Positions 17,968-28,064 of a stretch of 64,000 bases of DNA are shown in pieces. Location: NCBI RefSeq assembly GCF_012295525.1, contig NZ_CP051167.1:1674001-1738000 (forward strand), given 5' to 3'. Origin of the DNA: Oxynema aestuarii AP17. Its GTDB lineage: Bacteria; Cyanobacteriota; Cyanobacteriia; Cyanobacteriales; Laspinemataceae. The notes beneath the pieces were generated by a model, which did no database searches, was not told where the DNA came from, and worked only from the letters and a program-made list of their open reading frames with translations. The position numbers and the translations under genes were made by a program. Each line of letters starts with the position of its first letter. Position 1 is the stretch's first letter.

Positions 17968-18199
17968 CCTTAGTCTCCCTTGCGCGATCGAATCGAACCG
18001 ACGGTCAACGAGCTTTCCACGACCTTCGGTTTTTCAATGGAGAGCGGGCAATGCCTCCCTATTCCTTTTATCAGATTTTAGAGTTCTGTGGCTCACGATC
18101 GCGCGATCGCGACCCCTCGCAGAGGAGCTTAAAGAAGGGAATTCGTCGCGCCGATCCCGTCGAACTCCCCCCGACAATGGCTTTCAGGAAACGATTCCC

Positions 18200-18463
18200 T
18201 CAATTACAAGCCAGACGAGTGCAATGGATCGTATCGGATAAAATTGCCCCCGCCATGCCTCCGGTATGAATTTCTAACTGGGCGTGCGGCAGTGCCTCGA
18301 ACATCAACCGTTGACCGGGAAAGACGACCCGCTCGAAGTAGCGATCGGGGATATTCGAGATCCGGGCGATTTGAATTTTGCTCGTCGTGTTGACGTAGCA
18401 GCAAAGAATTTCTTTGGACGAATCGGTTTCCGGTAGGGGAGTTTCTAACTGTGCCATCATCAT
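18200..18463 (-). CDS. DUF1830 family protein
   Basis: About 87 aa. Three ATG codons in a row follow GAGAGG; the first at 18463 is used here, and the second is equally likely. The core ILCCYVNTTSKIQIARISN followed by F.R.VFPGQ..MFEA.P.A.LEI.TG is the pattern of DUF1830, a small domain found almost only in cyanobacteria. The function of the family is not established. No signal or membrane segment is seen. It stands alone between long intergenic stretches. Confidence 0.75.
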   Translation of the reverse strand: MMMAQLETPLPETDSSKEILCCYVNTTSKIQIARISNIPDRYFERVVFPGQRLMFEALPHAQLEIHTGGMAGAILSDTIHCTRLACN

Positions 18464-18488
18464 TTTGCCTCTCAACTTTGCCTCTCAA

Positions 18489-19183
18489 GTGCGATCGCGC
18501 GGCAGCCCACTGCCACCAAATGTCTCTTTAAAAGATTAACATTTTGTTACTGTTTTGATAAATACCTTAATATTGTGTTAACATTTGAAATTCTTTTGCT
18601 AAATCTTTATCGGACTGGGGGGATGGAAGGAACCGCGATCGCCGGAGCCTGACGCTATTGACGGCAGTAATTTGAATTAGTTTCTCCCCCTCGCCATCGA
18701 TCGCCACAAATGCGATCGTCCGATCTCGGATCGAGAGATTTTCAAATTCGTAACCAATTCGAGTTAGCGCGAACTTTCCCGAATATTCTCTGGGGGATCT
18801 GCGATCGTCCTTACTTAGCTATGCTAACGCAGTCGGCGGGGATTGGGTTGCGATCCCCATGCAGTTTTTGTATGGATTTCGATCGCAAACCGATCGCCGC
18901 GATCTCGGTTTGGGCGATCGTCATGTCGCCCAATTGGAGAACGGATCGAGCGCCGTTGAGAGAAAAAAAATGCCTCTTCCGACTGGGAACATCCCGATTT
19001 TTCCCTTCATAAATGCAAGGAATTTGGGGGATTTTACCCAGAGCCATTCGTGCCGGAGGCTCCCCGAATTCAATCTTTATCAAAATTGGCATTTTTCTGG
19101 GGCGCCCGTTAACCGCTTCAGGGGTCTAAAATTGACCCCCAAGCGGCCATTTTGAGAGCGACAATCGGGAGAACAGCGATCGC
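18489..19183. other. Intergenic region without a recognisable gene
   Basis: About 700 bp. The first 130 bp are AT-rich (AACATTTTGTTACTGTTTTG and similar) and probably hold promoters for the DUF1830 gene. The rest contains open frames of 90-100 codons on both strands that show no recognisable motif. Near the right end GGGGTC/GACCCC (about 19119-19140) can form a small hairpin beyond the 3' end of ribBA. Confidence 0.5.
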
Positions 19184-20941
19184 CTAAGATGGCGGCGAAC
19201 CCGACGGATCGAGTGGGCTTCCTTCCGCATCGAAACAATAGATCGTCTGTGCTTCGAGGCGATCGCACACCGACGACGGCATCTGAGAGAGCGAAAAGGT
19301 CTGACGCTTGAGTTGGACCCCGAGATTTCTAAGGGGATCCACCCCCGGCGACACCAAAAATTCCAACCGTTCCATATCGAACCACATCGCCATGCGATCG
19401 AGAATCTGGGCGATCGCCTTCAAATACGGATGTCCCGGTTGCCTAAACCAATCCGGCGTCGCCAAATTCGCTTGGTCGAGCCCCAAGTGAAACGTCAATT
19501 GCGGTTTGCCAAACAACGCCACGGTCACGGGTCGTTTTTCCTCTTGCAACACCAGATGTTCCGCTTCTGCTAATTGGCGAATTTTCTCCAAATGGTCGTA
19601 CCAGCGTTGCACCCGCACGTCATTGGTTGAGGGTTCGTCCGCCGGATGTCGTAACTGTTCCTCCCGCCAGTGCAGCGCCACGGTCAGCAAATAGGTTTGT
19701 AGCAACATGTGACCGAGTTTTTCCGCCTTCGTCGCCAGATAGGTGCAGTTATACGGATTGGCTTCGATCAACAACGGCACGCGATCGACCATCTCCAAAC
19801 CGTACCCCTTGAGTCCGGCAATTTTGCGCGGGTTATTGGTAATCAGGCGAATTTTACTCACGCCCAAATCGTTGAGAATTTGAGCGCCGACGCCGTAATT
19901 GCGTAAATCTGCCGGAAAACCGAGCCGTTCGTTCGCTTCCACCGTATCCAAGCCCATATCTTGCAGGGAATAGGCTTTGAGTTTATTAATCAGCCCGATG
20001 CCCCGTCCTTCTTGGCGCAAGTAGACGACCACCCCTTCCCCGGCATTTTCAATCATTTTGAGCGCCGCTTGCAGTTGCATCCGACAGTCGCAACGCAGGG
20101 AACCGAGAGCATCTCCGGTCAGACATTCGGAGTGAACCCGAACCATGATCGGTTTATCTTTAAAATTGGCCGGATCGCCTTTGACAATGGCCACGTGTTC
20201 GGAATCGTCGAGGCTGTTGTGATAGGCGTAAATCGAGAACTGGCCGAATTCCGTGGGTAAACTGGCAATCGTCTCGCGCCGGATAAAACGCTCGTGTTGG
20301 AGGCGGTAGGCGATTAAATCGGCAATGCTGATAATTTTGAGTTGATGGGTGTGGGCGTACTCGATCAGTTCGGGTAAGCGCGCCATCGACCCGTCCGGGT
20401 TTTGGATTTCGCAAATGACCCCCGCCGAGTAAAGTCCGCTCATGCGGGCGAGATCGACTGCTGCTTCCGTATGTCCGGCGCGTTTGAGTACGCCCCCTTC
20501 GCGGTAACGCAGGGGGAAGATATGACCGGGACGGCGTAAATCTTTCGGTTGGGTGGCGGGGTTGATGGTCGCTTGGATCGTGCGCGATCGATCTTCGGCG
20601 GAGATTCCGGTGGTGACGCCGAGATGGGGGGCGGCGTCGATGCTGACGGTGAAGGCGGTTTGATTGCGATCGGTGTTGTTGGTGACCATTAAGGGGAGGT
20701 CGAGTTGGTCGAGGCGATCGCCTTTCATGGCCAAACAAATCAATCCCCGTCCGTGAACGGCCATAAAATTGATGATTTCCGGGGTCGCAAATTGGGCCGC
20801 ACAAATCAAGTCGCCTTCGTTTTCGCGATTTTCGTCATCGACGACCACCACCATCCGTCCGGCAGCGATTTCGCTCAAGGCAGATTCGATCGAGTCAAAC
20901 TCGAAATGTTCTGTTTTTGAGGCGTTATCCGAGTGTTGCAC
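19184..20941 (-). CDS. ribBA: Bifunctional DHBP synthase / GTP cyclohydrolase II
   Basis: 585 aa. Residues about 15-215 form 3,4-dihydroxy-2-butanone 4-phosphate synthase ([15 protein letters not shown], then RPGHIFPLR and [14 protein letters not shown]). Residues about 220-410 form GTP cyclohydrolase II with the zinc site in [21 protein letters not shown] and the active Tyr/Arg region [11 protein letters not shown]. Both start reactions of riboflavin synthesis are therefore in one chain. A further C-terminal segment of about 165 aa (from about residue 420) contains W..HLE..RQLAE.E.L and [14 protein letters not shown]. It is absent from the bacterial core enzyme of about 400 aa but seems conserved in cyanobacteria. 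No FMN riboswitch is visible upstream. Confidence 0.95.
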   Translation of the reverse strand: MQHSDNASKTEHFEFDSIESALSEIAAGRMVVVVDDENRENEGDLICAAQFATPEIINFMAVHGRGLICLAMKGDRLDQLDLPLMVTNNTDRNQTAFTVSIDAAPHLGVTTGISAEDRSRTIQATINPATQPKDLRRPGHIFPLRYREGGVLKRAGHTEAAVDLARMSGLYSAGVICEIQNPDGSMARLPELIEYAHTHQLKIISIADLIAYRLQHERFIRRETIASLPTEFGQFSIYAYHNSLDDSEHVAIVKGDPANFKDKPIMVRVHSECLTGDALGSLRCDCRMQLQAALKMIENAGEGVVVYLRQEGRGIGLINKLKAYSLQDMGLDTVEANERLGFPADLRNYGVGAQILNDLGVSKIRLITNNPRKIAGLKGYGLEMVDRVPLLIEANPYNCTYLATKAEKLGHMLLQTYLLTVALHWREEQLRHPADEPSTNDVRVQRWYDHLEKIRQLAEAEHLVLQEEKRPVTVALFGKPQLTFHLGLDQANLATPDWFRQPGHPYLKAIAQILDRMAMWFDMERLEFLVSPGVDPLRNLGVQLKRQTFSLSQMPSSVCDRLEAQTIYCFDAEGSPLDPSGSPPS

Positions 20942-21067
20942 GGCGAAATTCCAGCAGGTAGACTTAAGGTTTTCTTATCTCTCTTATTAACAATTGTAGC
21001 CGTTTTAGCCGTCGCGAGGCGATCGCGCCCCGGTCGGTCGTTCGGATTTTACTCCGGCGCTACATGC

Positions 21068-21092
21068 AAAAAAGCCCGCACGGGCGGGCTTT
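21068..21092 (-). terminator. Terminator downstream of rplY
   Basis: Read on the minus strand, AAAGCCCGC/GCGGGCTTT (9 bp, 4-nt loop, 21071-21092) is followed by a T run (A run at 21068-21073 on the plus strand). It lies about 95 bp past the rplY stop. Confidence 0.85.
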
Positions 21093-21187
21093 GACAATTG
21101 TTGAGTTGCTGATGGAGAAGCCCGCCCGATCTCAGAGGTCTGGTGCGTTCCGACTCCTGAATGCTGAATCTTCGCGGGCAGGTTGGG

Positions 21188-21829
21188 CTACTCTTCGCCG
21201 TAAGATTCCAGAAGTGCCGCCGTGGTCGGATCCAATTCGGCGCCTGCTTCTTCTTCCTCTTCCGCTTTACCCATGCCTCGGGGTACCAGGATGTTCGCCA
21301 GGGTGCGTTCGGGTTCGATCTGAGCGACGACCCCTTCGGGAAGGACTAATTCGCCCACGTGCAGGGATCCGCCGAGTTCGAGACCGGACACGTCTACGTC
21401 GATCGCCTCGGGAATGTTATCGGGGGCGCATTGAATCGGTAATTCGTTAATCACGCATTCCAAGACCCCGCCTTCTTTGGCTCCGGCAGGTTCGCCGATG
21501 TAGTTAACGGGAACGACCAGGTCGATCGTCGCTTGCGCGGCCACCGCAAAAAAGCTGATGTGATAGATGCTATTTTTCCAAGGGTGGGTTTGGACTTCCC
21601 GCAGGATGGTTTTCCCTTTCCAAGATAGATCGGGGATGCTCAGGTCGATGAGCGTGTTGTTGACCGCCGCTTCTTTGAGCAGGTTTTGAGCGGTTTTAGC
21701 ATCGATGGTCAGGGAAATTGATTCGGCGCCGTTGTGACCGTAGAGGTTCGCGGGAATCAAGTTATTGCGGCGAAGGGCTTTCGGTTTCGTTCCTTCTTCG
21801 CGCTTGTTACATTCGACGGTGACTAACAT
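21188..21829 (-). CDS. rplY: 50S ribosomal protein L25 (Ctc form)
   Basis: 213 aa, matching the long L25/Ctc type that binds 5S rRNA. The N-terminal L25 domain ([21 protein letters not shown] ... up to about 95, given here by its key positions Arg, Pro, Tyr-Gly) is followed by the CTC beta domain ([36 protein letters not shown]). The acidic tail contains [18 protein letters not shown]. Ctc homologues are induced in stress in Bacillus. It lies 62 bp downstream of purA on the same strand and is probably cotranscribed, with a terminator at 21068-21092. Confidence 0.93.
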   Translation of the reverse strand: MLVTVECNKREEGTKPKALRRNNLIPANLYGHNGAESISLTIDAKTAQNLLKEAAVNNTLIDLSIPDLSWKGKTILREVQTHPWKNSIYHISFFAVAAQATIDLVVPVNYIGEPAGAKEGGVLECVINELPIQCAPDNIPEAIDVDVSGLELGGSLHVGELVLPEGVVAQIEPERTLANILVPRGMGKAEEEEEAGAELDPTTAALLESYGEE

Positions 21830-21891
21830 GGTGGTAGCTTGGCTTGAGAGTGTTCAAAGGTGGGTGGGGCGATCGCCAGACCCGGCGGGAC

Positions 21892-23244
<1,353 letters not shown>

Positions 23245-23466
23245 CTAAAGTTCACACAATCTACGATTATCGTCATAGCGCGTCCCCCCTGTCAAATTAA
23301 TTTTTGTTAAAATCTAGCCAATTTCGCTCCCTCCCCCTCGTCCGCCGCCCATCCAGTTCTGATTCGATGCTGTTGTCCCGTTCGAGTCTGCGCTAGCGGG
23401 AACCCGATCTCAAATGGAGATCCCGTCGAACATTTTTCATTTTGAGAACACCTAGGAGAAACTGTC

Positions 23467-24495
23467 GTGGCTTTATATGCAGAACTACACCGCCATCTCG
23501 GCGGTTCCGTCGTTCCCCGGATTTTGTGGCGCTACTTCCAACGGCACGATGCCCACCTGGCCGATCGCTTCCCAGAATATCCATCATTCGAGCAATTTTA
23601 CACCCGAGCGCGCAACACCCTCGACGAATATTTAGAACTGCATACCTTGGTTGAAGGAGTGCAAACGGCGCAGACCTTACCTTATTTCATTTATCGATTG
23701 ATTCGCGGGGCTTACATCTTCGAGAATTTGGCCTATTTGGAATTGCGCTACACGCCGTATTTGCGCACGCCGGAAGGGTTGAGTCAGACCGAACGGATCG
23801 ACAAAATGGCGGAAATCGTCGAAATTGTCGGCAAAGCCTCCCAGGTGACCGAATATCCGATCGTCACCAGTCAGATTTTGTGTATGCACGCCCGATTACC
23901 CAAAGAAGTGAACCGGGCGATCGTCGATTTGGCTCGGCAACAGGGTCAGTATGTATGTGCGATCGATTTGGCTGGGGGAGATAATCATTACGGCGATCGC
24001 CTCGACGAATTGATCGAATTATACGAATACGCGCGATCGCACGGCATCCACACCACCGGACATGTTTATGAAACTCCCGACGGCTGCCATCCCGACTTAC
24101 TCCCTTACCTCGAACGCATCGGTCACGGCATCCAAATCCCCCTCAAACACCCCGAACTGTTGCCAGACCTGGCGCGGCGCGGTCAATGCTTGGAAATCTG
24201 CCCCACCACCTATTTAAAAACCGGAACCTTAGACGACCTACAGCAGTTAAAAGTAGTTTTCGATCGCTGCTTCGAGGCGGGAGTGGCGATCGCTATTTGT
24301 ACCGACAACGCCGGACTGCACAACGTGCGCCTGCCCTTCGAGTACGAGAACTTACTCACGTACAATATTATCGACTTCCGCCAGATGCAAGCCTGCCAAG
24401 CCGCCGCCTTCCGCCACGCCTTCGCCTGGCCCCACACCCAACCCCCCGGCGAAATGCTCTCCGGCTTGCTCAAAGAGCCAATTTCCAGCCTCTAA
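23467..24495 (+). CDS. Adenosine deaminase-like amidohydrolase
   Basis: 342 aa. The GTG at 23467 is taken as the start because TAGGAGAAA stands 9 bp before it and the frame begins with the metal motif at once. Family landmarks: H-R-H-L-G-G (metal His pair, residues about 8-10), FENLAYLELRYTP, an AIDLAGGD segment, HTTGHVYE (His and the proton-donor Glu), ERIGHGI and a final ICTDNAGLHNV. In classical adenosine deaminases these read HVHLDG, HAGE and NTDDP, so several substrate-side positions differ, including Asp to Asn after the metal Asp. Metal ligands are all present, so an active deaminase is likely, but the nucleoside used is uncertain. Confidence 0.75.
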   Translation: MALYAELHRHLGGSVVPRILWRYFQRHDAHLADRFPEYPSFEQFYTRARNTLDEYLELHTLVEGVQTAQTLPYFIYRLIRGAYIFENLAYLELRYTPYLRTPEGLSQTERIDKMAEIVEIVGKASQVTEYPIVTSQILCMHARLPKEVNRAIVDLARQQGQYVCAIDLAGGDNHYGDRLDELIELYEYARSHGIHTTGHVYETPDGCHPDLLPYLERIGHGIQIPLKHPELLPDLARRGQCLEICPTTYLKTGTLDDLQQLKVVFDRCFEAGVAIAICTDNAGLHNVRLPFEYENLLTYNIIDFRQMQACQAAAFRHAFAWPHTQPPGEMLSGLLKEPISSL

Positions 24496-24508
24496 AATCA
24501 AATAATAA

Positions 24509-24925
24509 TTACGGACAAGGAGCTTTATTGAGCTTACGATCTAGGGTGATATAATGGGGGTGAAAATACAAATCTCTAGCCCGATCGATACAGAAACACC
24601 GATATTCATATCCTCTTTTAATGGCCTCTGCTTTTGATGCAGTTGCATACAACTTTTGTCGGTGTACCATTTTTTGGCCACAAAAAGGACAGGGTTTACC
24701 TTTAAATTTTGCCCTGTATTGATTAGGAGTAATGGCACCAAATTAGCTCTTTTCCTAACAGCATTTTTTTGCGTGCGTCTCCTATTTTAGAGAGCGCATT
24801 GATTAATCATTTACCAGCAGAAATAATCTTGGAATTATGAGGATTTAGGAAGGATTTTAATTTTTCTTTGGCTTGTTCGAGTTCTGCCGTGACTTTTCTA
24901 GTTTGCTGGTTAGCTTTTTTGTTAT
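24509..24925 (-). pseudogene. Decayed gene ending in a zinc-ribbon-like domain
   Basis: On the minus strand a coding-like segment reads KKANQQTRKVTAELEQAK (coiled-coil-like) up to a TGA. It continues in the same frame as LINALSKIGDARKKMLLGKE and then shifts frame into ITPNQYRAKFKGKPCPFCGQ. It ends with an RCFC pair and LYFHPHYITLDRKL before TAA at 24509-24511. The last piece has no ATG near its start. One stop and one frameshift within 420 bp point to a broken gene. CPFC...CFC suggests a small zinc-binding fold. I do not recognise the family. The codon use is AT-richer than the neighbours, compatible with transferred DNA. Confidence 0.5.
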
Positions 24926-24959
24926 TTCAACGAAGAAAGGCGTGAGACACCGTGTCCCC

Positions 24960-26021
24960 TCAACCCGGTTGGGTGGCGAGGCGGTGACGGCCCAACTCGG
25001 CGGCTAGGGAGAGGGCGGCTTTCATGCTGGTGGGGTCGGCGATGCCTTTTCCGGCGATGTCGAAGGCGGTGCCGTGGTCGGGGGACGTGCGGATGAAGGG
25101 CAAGCCGATGGTGGTGTTGACGGCTTTATCGAAGGCGAGTAATTTGACCGGGATCAAACCCTGGTCGTGATACAAGGCGAGATAGGCATCGTGAGCGGTG
25201 ACTTCGGCGCCGTACCAGGCTTGGCCGGGTTTGACCCAGAGGGTATCGGGGGGAATGGGGCCGTCGAGATGGGCGTGGGGGTGGCGGTGGCGTTGGTCTT
25301 CCACCCAGGGGGTGAGCCAATCCCGTTCCTCGGTGCCGAGTTGGCCGTTTTCGCCACTGTGGGGGTTCAAGCCGGAAATGGCGACGCGCGGTCGGTCGAG
25401 GCCGAAATCGCGGTGGAGGCAGTCGAGTAAAAGGTCGAGTTTCCAGGCGAGCAGGTCGGGAGTGAGAGTATCGGGAACCTGGCGCAAGGGAATGTGAGTG
25501 GTGGCGAGCAGGGTTCGTAAGGTCCAGCCGTTGTGAGGGGAGCGGGCGACGAAGAACATGCCGAAGCGGGAGACGCCCGCGCGTTCGGCGAGCAGTTCGG
25601 TTTGGCCGGGATAGGGGTGTCCGGCGGCTTTCCACCAGGTTTTGGCGATCGGTCCGGTGACGATCGCCTCGAATTCTCCGGCCAAAGTGCGAGCGATCGC
25701 CGCTTCCATATAAGCAAAACTGGCGGCTCCACTGCTAACACTGGGAGATCCGAGGACGATATTGTGAGCTTCGTCTTCGATTTCAATAAAGTTGAGGTCG
25801 TCCGGGTCGGCCAGGCGATCGCCGATCCCGCGCAACTGTGTATGAAGTTGGCGGGCGATCGCGCGGCTGCCGACGACCACGATCTCACATTCTTCCCGCA
25901 TCCGGCGATCGTCGAGCGCTTTTAACACCACCTCCGGTCCGATCCCTGCCGGGTCGCCGAGGGTCACCGCGAGGCGAGGTCGAAGGGTTGCCGCGATCTG
26001 AGAATTTTGAGTCAGTTGCAT
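24960..26021 (-). CDS. pdxA: 4-hydroxythreonine-4-phosphate dehydrogenase
   Basis: 353 aa from the ATG at 26021; an upstream in-frame start at 26108 would add 29 residues that do not look like the family. PdxA oxidises 4-phosphohydroxy-L-threonine in pyridoxal phosphate synthesis. Motifs: [18 protein letters not shown] at the N-terminus, [20 protein letters not shown], the metal-binding His region in [26 protein letters not shown], the [21 protein letters not shown] block and [19 protein letters not shown] at the end. All key residues are present. It is divergent from the pRiA4b ORF-3-like gene. Many cyanobacteria make PLP through the DXP-dependent route and dxs is also in this window. Confidence 0.93.
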   Translation of the reverse strand: MQLTQNSQIAATLRPRLAVTLGDPAGIGPEVVLKALDDRRMREECEIVVVGSRAIARQLHTQLRGIGDRLADPDDLNFIEIEDEAHNIVLGSPSVSSGAASFAYMEAAIARTLAGEFEAIVTGPIAKTWWKAAGHPYPGQTELLAERAGVSRFGMFFVARSPHNGWTLRTLLATTHIPLRQVPDTLTPDLLAWKLDLLLDCLHRDFGLDRPRVAISGLNPHSGENGQLGTEERDWLTPWVEDQRHRHPHAHLDGPIPPDTLWVKPGQAWYGAEVTAHDAYLALYHDQGLIPVKLLAFDKAVNTTIGLPFIRTSPDHGTAFDIAGKGIADPTSMKAALSLAAELGRHRLATQPG

Positions 26022-26161
26022 GGGATTAGAGCAAGAAACAGATCGATCGCCCCCGAACGGGCGCACTCTTATTTTAGGGGGGTTTGCGTCCTGTCGGCGA
26101 TCGCCCATCCTCAGAGGGGCGCTCTCAGCTTAAGATCGAGATATCCACAGATCGAATATCC

Positions 26162-26728
26162 ATGAGCCAAGCCACAGTCAAAACCGAATCGGTTTACCAA
26201 CTCAAAGTCAGCCTCACCGAGAGCAACCCGCCGATTTGGCGGCGGATTCAGGTTCCCAGCCACATTACCCTGTACAAACTACAGCGCATCTTACAGATAG
26301 TCATGGGGTGGAAAAACGCCCACCTGCACCAATTCACGATCGCGGGAACCGCTTACGGACAATCTCATCCCGAATACGGCTTGGAAATGAAAACCGAACG
26401 TCGGGCTCGTCTCGACGAACTGATTACCCAGGAAGGAGATCGGTTCATTTACGAGTACGACCTCGATGAGAGTTGGGAACATCAACTCGAACTCGAAAAA
26501 ATTCTGGCCCCGGAAGCAAAAGTTCACTACCCGCGTTGTCTAGACGGCGAACGGGCCAGTCCGCCGGAAGATTGCGGCGGCATGAGAGGATATCAAGAAT
26601 TGCTCGAAATTTTAGACAATCCCGACGATCCCGAATATGCGGAAACCGTCGAATGGTTGGGGGGAGAATTCGATCCGGATGCCTTCGACCTCGAAGGAGT
26701 AAACCGCCAACTGAAAACGATCCGCTAG
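26162..26728 (+). CDS. Plasmid pRiA4b ORF-3 family protein
   Basis: 188 aa from the ATG at 26162. The sequence YQLKVSLTESNPPIWRRIQV, LYKLQRILQIVMGWKNAHLHQF, then DRFIYEYDLDESWEHQLELEKI and PRCLDGERASPPEDCGG(M)RGY is diagnostic of the pRiA4b ORF-3-like domain, first seen on an Agrobacterium plasmid and common in bacteria. The fold has been linked to nucleic acid or regulatory roles but no biochemical function is settled. Cys residues in PRCLDG and PEDCGG may bind metal. It is divergent from pdxA and upstream of lepB by 164 bp. Confidence 0.85.
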   Translation: MSQATVKTESVYQLKVSLTESNPPIWRRIQVPSHITLYKLQRILQIVMGWKNAHLHQFTIAGTAYGQSHPEYGLEMKTERRARLDELITQEGDRFIYEYDLDESWEHQLELEKILAPEAKVHYPRCLDGERASPPEDCGGMRGYQELLEILDNPDDPEYAETVEWLGGEFDPDAFDLEGVNRQLKTIR

Positions 26729-26892
26729 AGAGGCGATCGCGCGGCGAACCTCGCCAATTGCAGCTAAAATGCCAAATTTGGGGGGAATTCGGGCGATCGC
26801 GCCGGGCCTTGGCGCGAACCCCGACTCGTCCGAACTCCGCCCCCTCTCATCCCCATTCGTACTCGTCAATTTAGCTATTTGTGGAGCATCCC

Positions 26893-27465
26893 ATGACATC
26901 AGAGGAAAAACAGGTCAACCCTAGCACTGCCGAGACGCACTGGTGGCCGAAAATCAGGGAAAATCTGCAAGTGTTAGGAATTGCCCTGATTTTAGCCTTA
27001 GTCATTCGGACCTTCATCGCCGAACCGCGTTACATCCCCTCCAACTCGATGCAGCCGAACTTACATATCGGCGATCGCCTCGTAGTCGAAAAAGTCAGCT
27101 ATAAATTCCGTCCCCCCGAAGCCGGAGAAATCCTCGTCTTCGACCCGCCGCCCGCCCTACAGAAATTTGGCTACAGCGAAGATCAAGCCTTCATCAAACG
27201 GGCGATCGCCACCGAAGGACAAACCGTGCAGATCGAAAGCGGACAAGTCTACCTCGACAACCGACCTCTCAGCGAAGCTTACATCGCCGAACCCCCCGCT
27301 TACGACTGGGGACCAAAACCCGTTCCCCCCGAGCAACTTTTCGTCCTCGGAGATAATCGAAATAATAGTAACGATTCCCACGTTTGGGGATTTCTGCCGA
27401 TCCAAAACGTCATCGGACGGGCCGCATTTCGGTTTTGGCCACTCAACCGGATCGGTTTTCTCTAA
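26893..27465 (+). CDS. lepB: Signal peptidase I
   Basis: 190 aa from the ATG at 26893, following GTGGAG. It cleaves signal peptides of exported proteins at the outer face of the cytoplasmic or thylakoid membrane. One N-terminal membrane segment (about 24-42, VLGIALILALVIRTFIAE) precedes the catalytic Ser in IPSNSMQPNLHIGDRLVVEK (about residue 52). Then come the Lys region DQAFIKRAIATEGQ and the box GDNRNNSNDSHVWG. This is the complete set of type I motifs for the P (Ser-Lys) family. Length is normal for cyanobacterial LepB. Confidence 0.95.
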   Translation: MTSEEKQVNPSTAETHWWPKIRENLQVLGIALILALVIRTFIAEPRYIPSNSMQPNLHIGDRLVVEKVSYKFRPPEAGEILVFDPPPALQKFGYSEDQAFIKRAIATEGQTVQIESGQVYLDNRPLSEAYIAEPPAYDWGPKPVPPEQLFVLGDNRNNSNDSHVWGFLPIQNVIGRAAFRFWPLNRIGFL

Positions 27466-27608
27466 AACGGCATTTAAACGCGGAAAAAAAGATGCTACTC
27501 GGGGCGATCGCGCCTAAACCGCAACAAAAAACTGCACTAAAATATGAGTGAACCCGGTGGCATCTTCCACCATTTTGAGAAACGACAATAAGGGAAACCG
27601 AGAGCAAA

Positions 27609-27926
27609 ATGAGCTTTTTTGATTCCGAAATCGTCCAACAGGAAGCCAAACAGTTATTTGAAGATTATCAATCCCTGATCCAACTCGGCGGCAATTACGG
27701 CAAATTCGACCGCGAAGGCAAAAAAATGTTCATCGAGCAGATGGAAGCCTTAATGGATCGCTATCGGATTTTCATGAAGCGATTCGAGCTTTCCGAAGAC
27801 TTCATGGCTCAGATGACCGTCGAGCAGCTCAAAACCCAACTGGGTCAATTTGGCTTGACCCCCCAGCAAATGTTCGACCAAATGAATCGAACCTTAGAAA
27901 AAATGAAAGGCGAAATCGAAACATAA
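27609..27926 (+). CDS. DUF1825 family protein
   Basis: 105 aa. The sequence FFDSEIVQQEAKQLFEDYQ, then YGKFDREGKKMFIEQME and a Met/Gln-rich C-terminal half (LKTQLGQFGLTPQQMFDQM) fits DUF1825, a short alpha-helical family conserved across cyanobacteria and without known function. No signal peptide or membrane segment is seen. An A-rich stretch and AAGGGAAACCGAGAGCAAA precede the ATG. It converges on the PBP gene with 138 bp between. Confidence 0.85.
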   Translation: MSFFDSEIVQQEAKQLFEDYQSLIQLGGNYGKFDREGKKMFIEQMEALMDRYRIFMKRFELSEDFMAQMTVEQLKTQLGQFGLTPQQMFDQMNRTLEKMKGEIET

Positions 27927-28064
27927 GCTCGAACCGCCAGAATGGCTAGCACAGTGGCCCGACAGCCTCGCGACTCTCATCGTCTGAGAAGGGCGATCGA
28001 GGACAGACGGCCAACCCCGGGCGAAATTCTACCGTCCATCCCCAATCCCTCAAACATACCGCTA

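Noticed and set aside
18811-19092. Minus-strand ORF of 93 codons in the gap before ribBA
   Set aside because: No recognisable motif, no ribosome site, and overlapping ORFs on the other strand are equally long.
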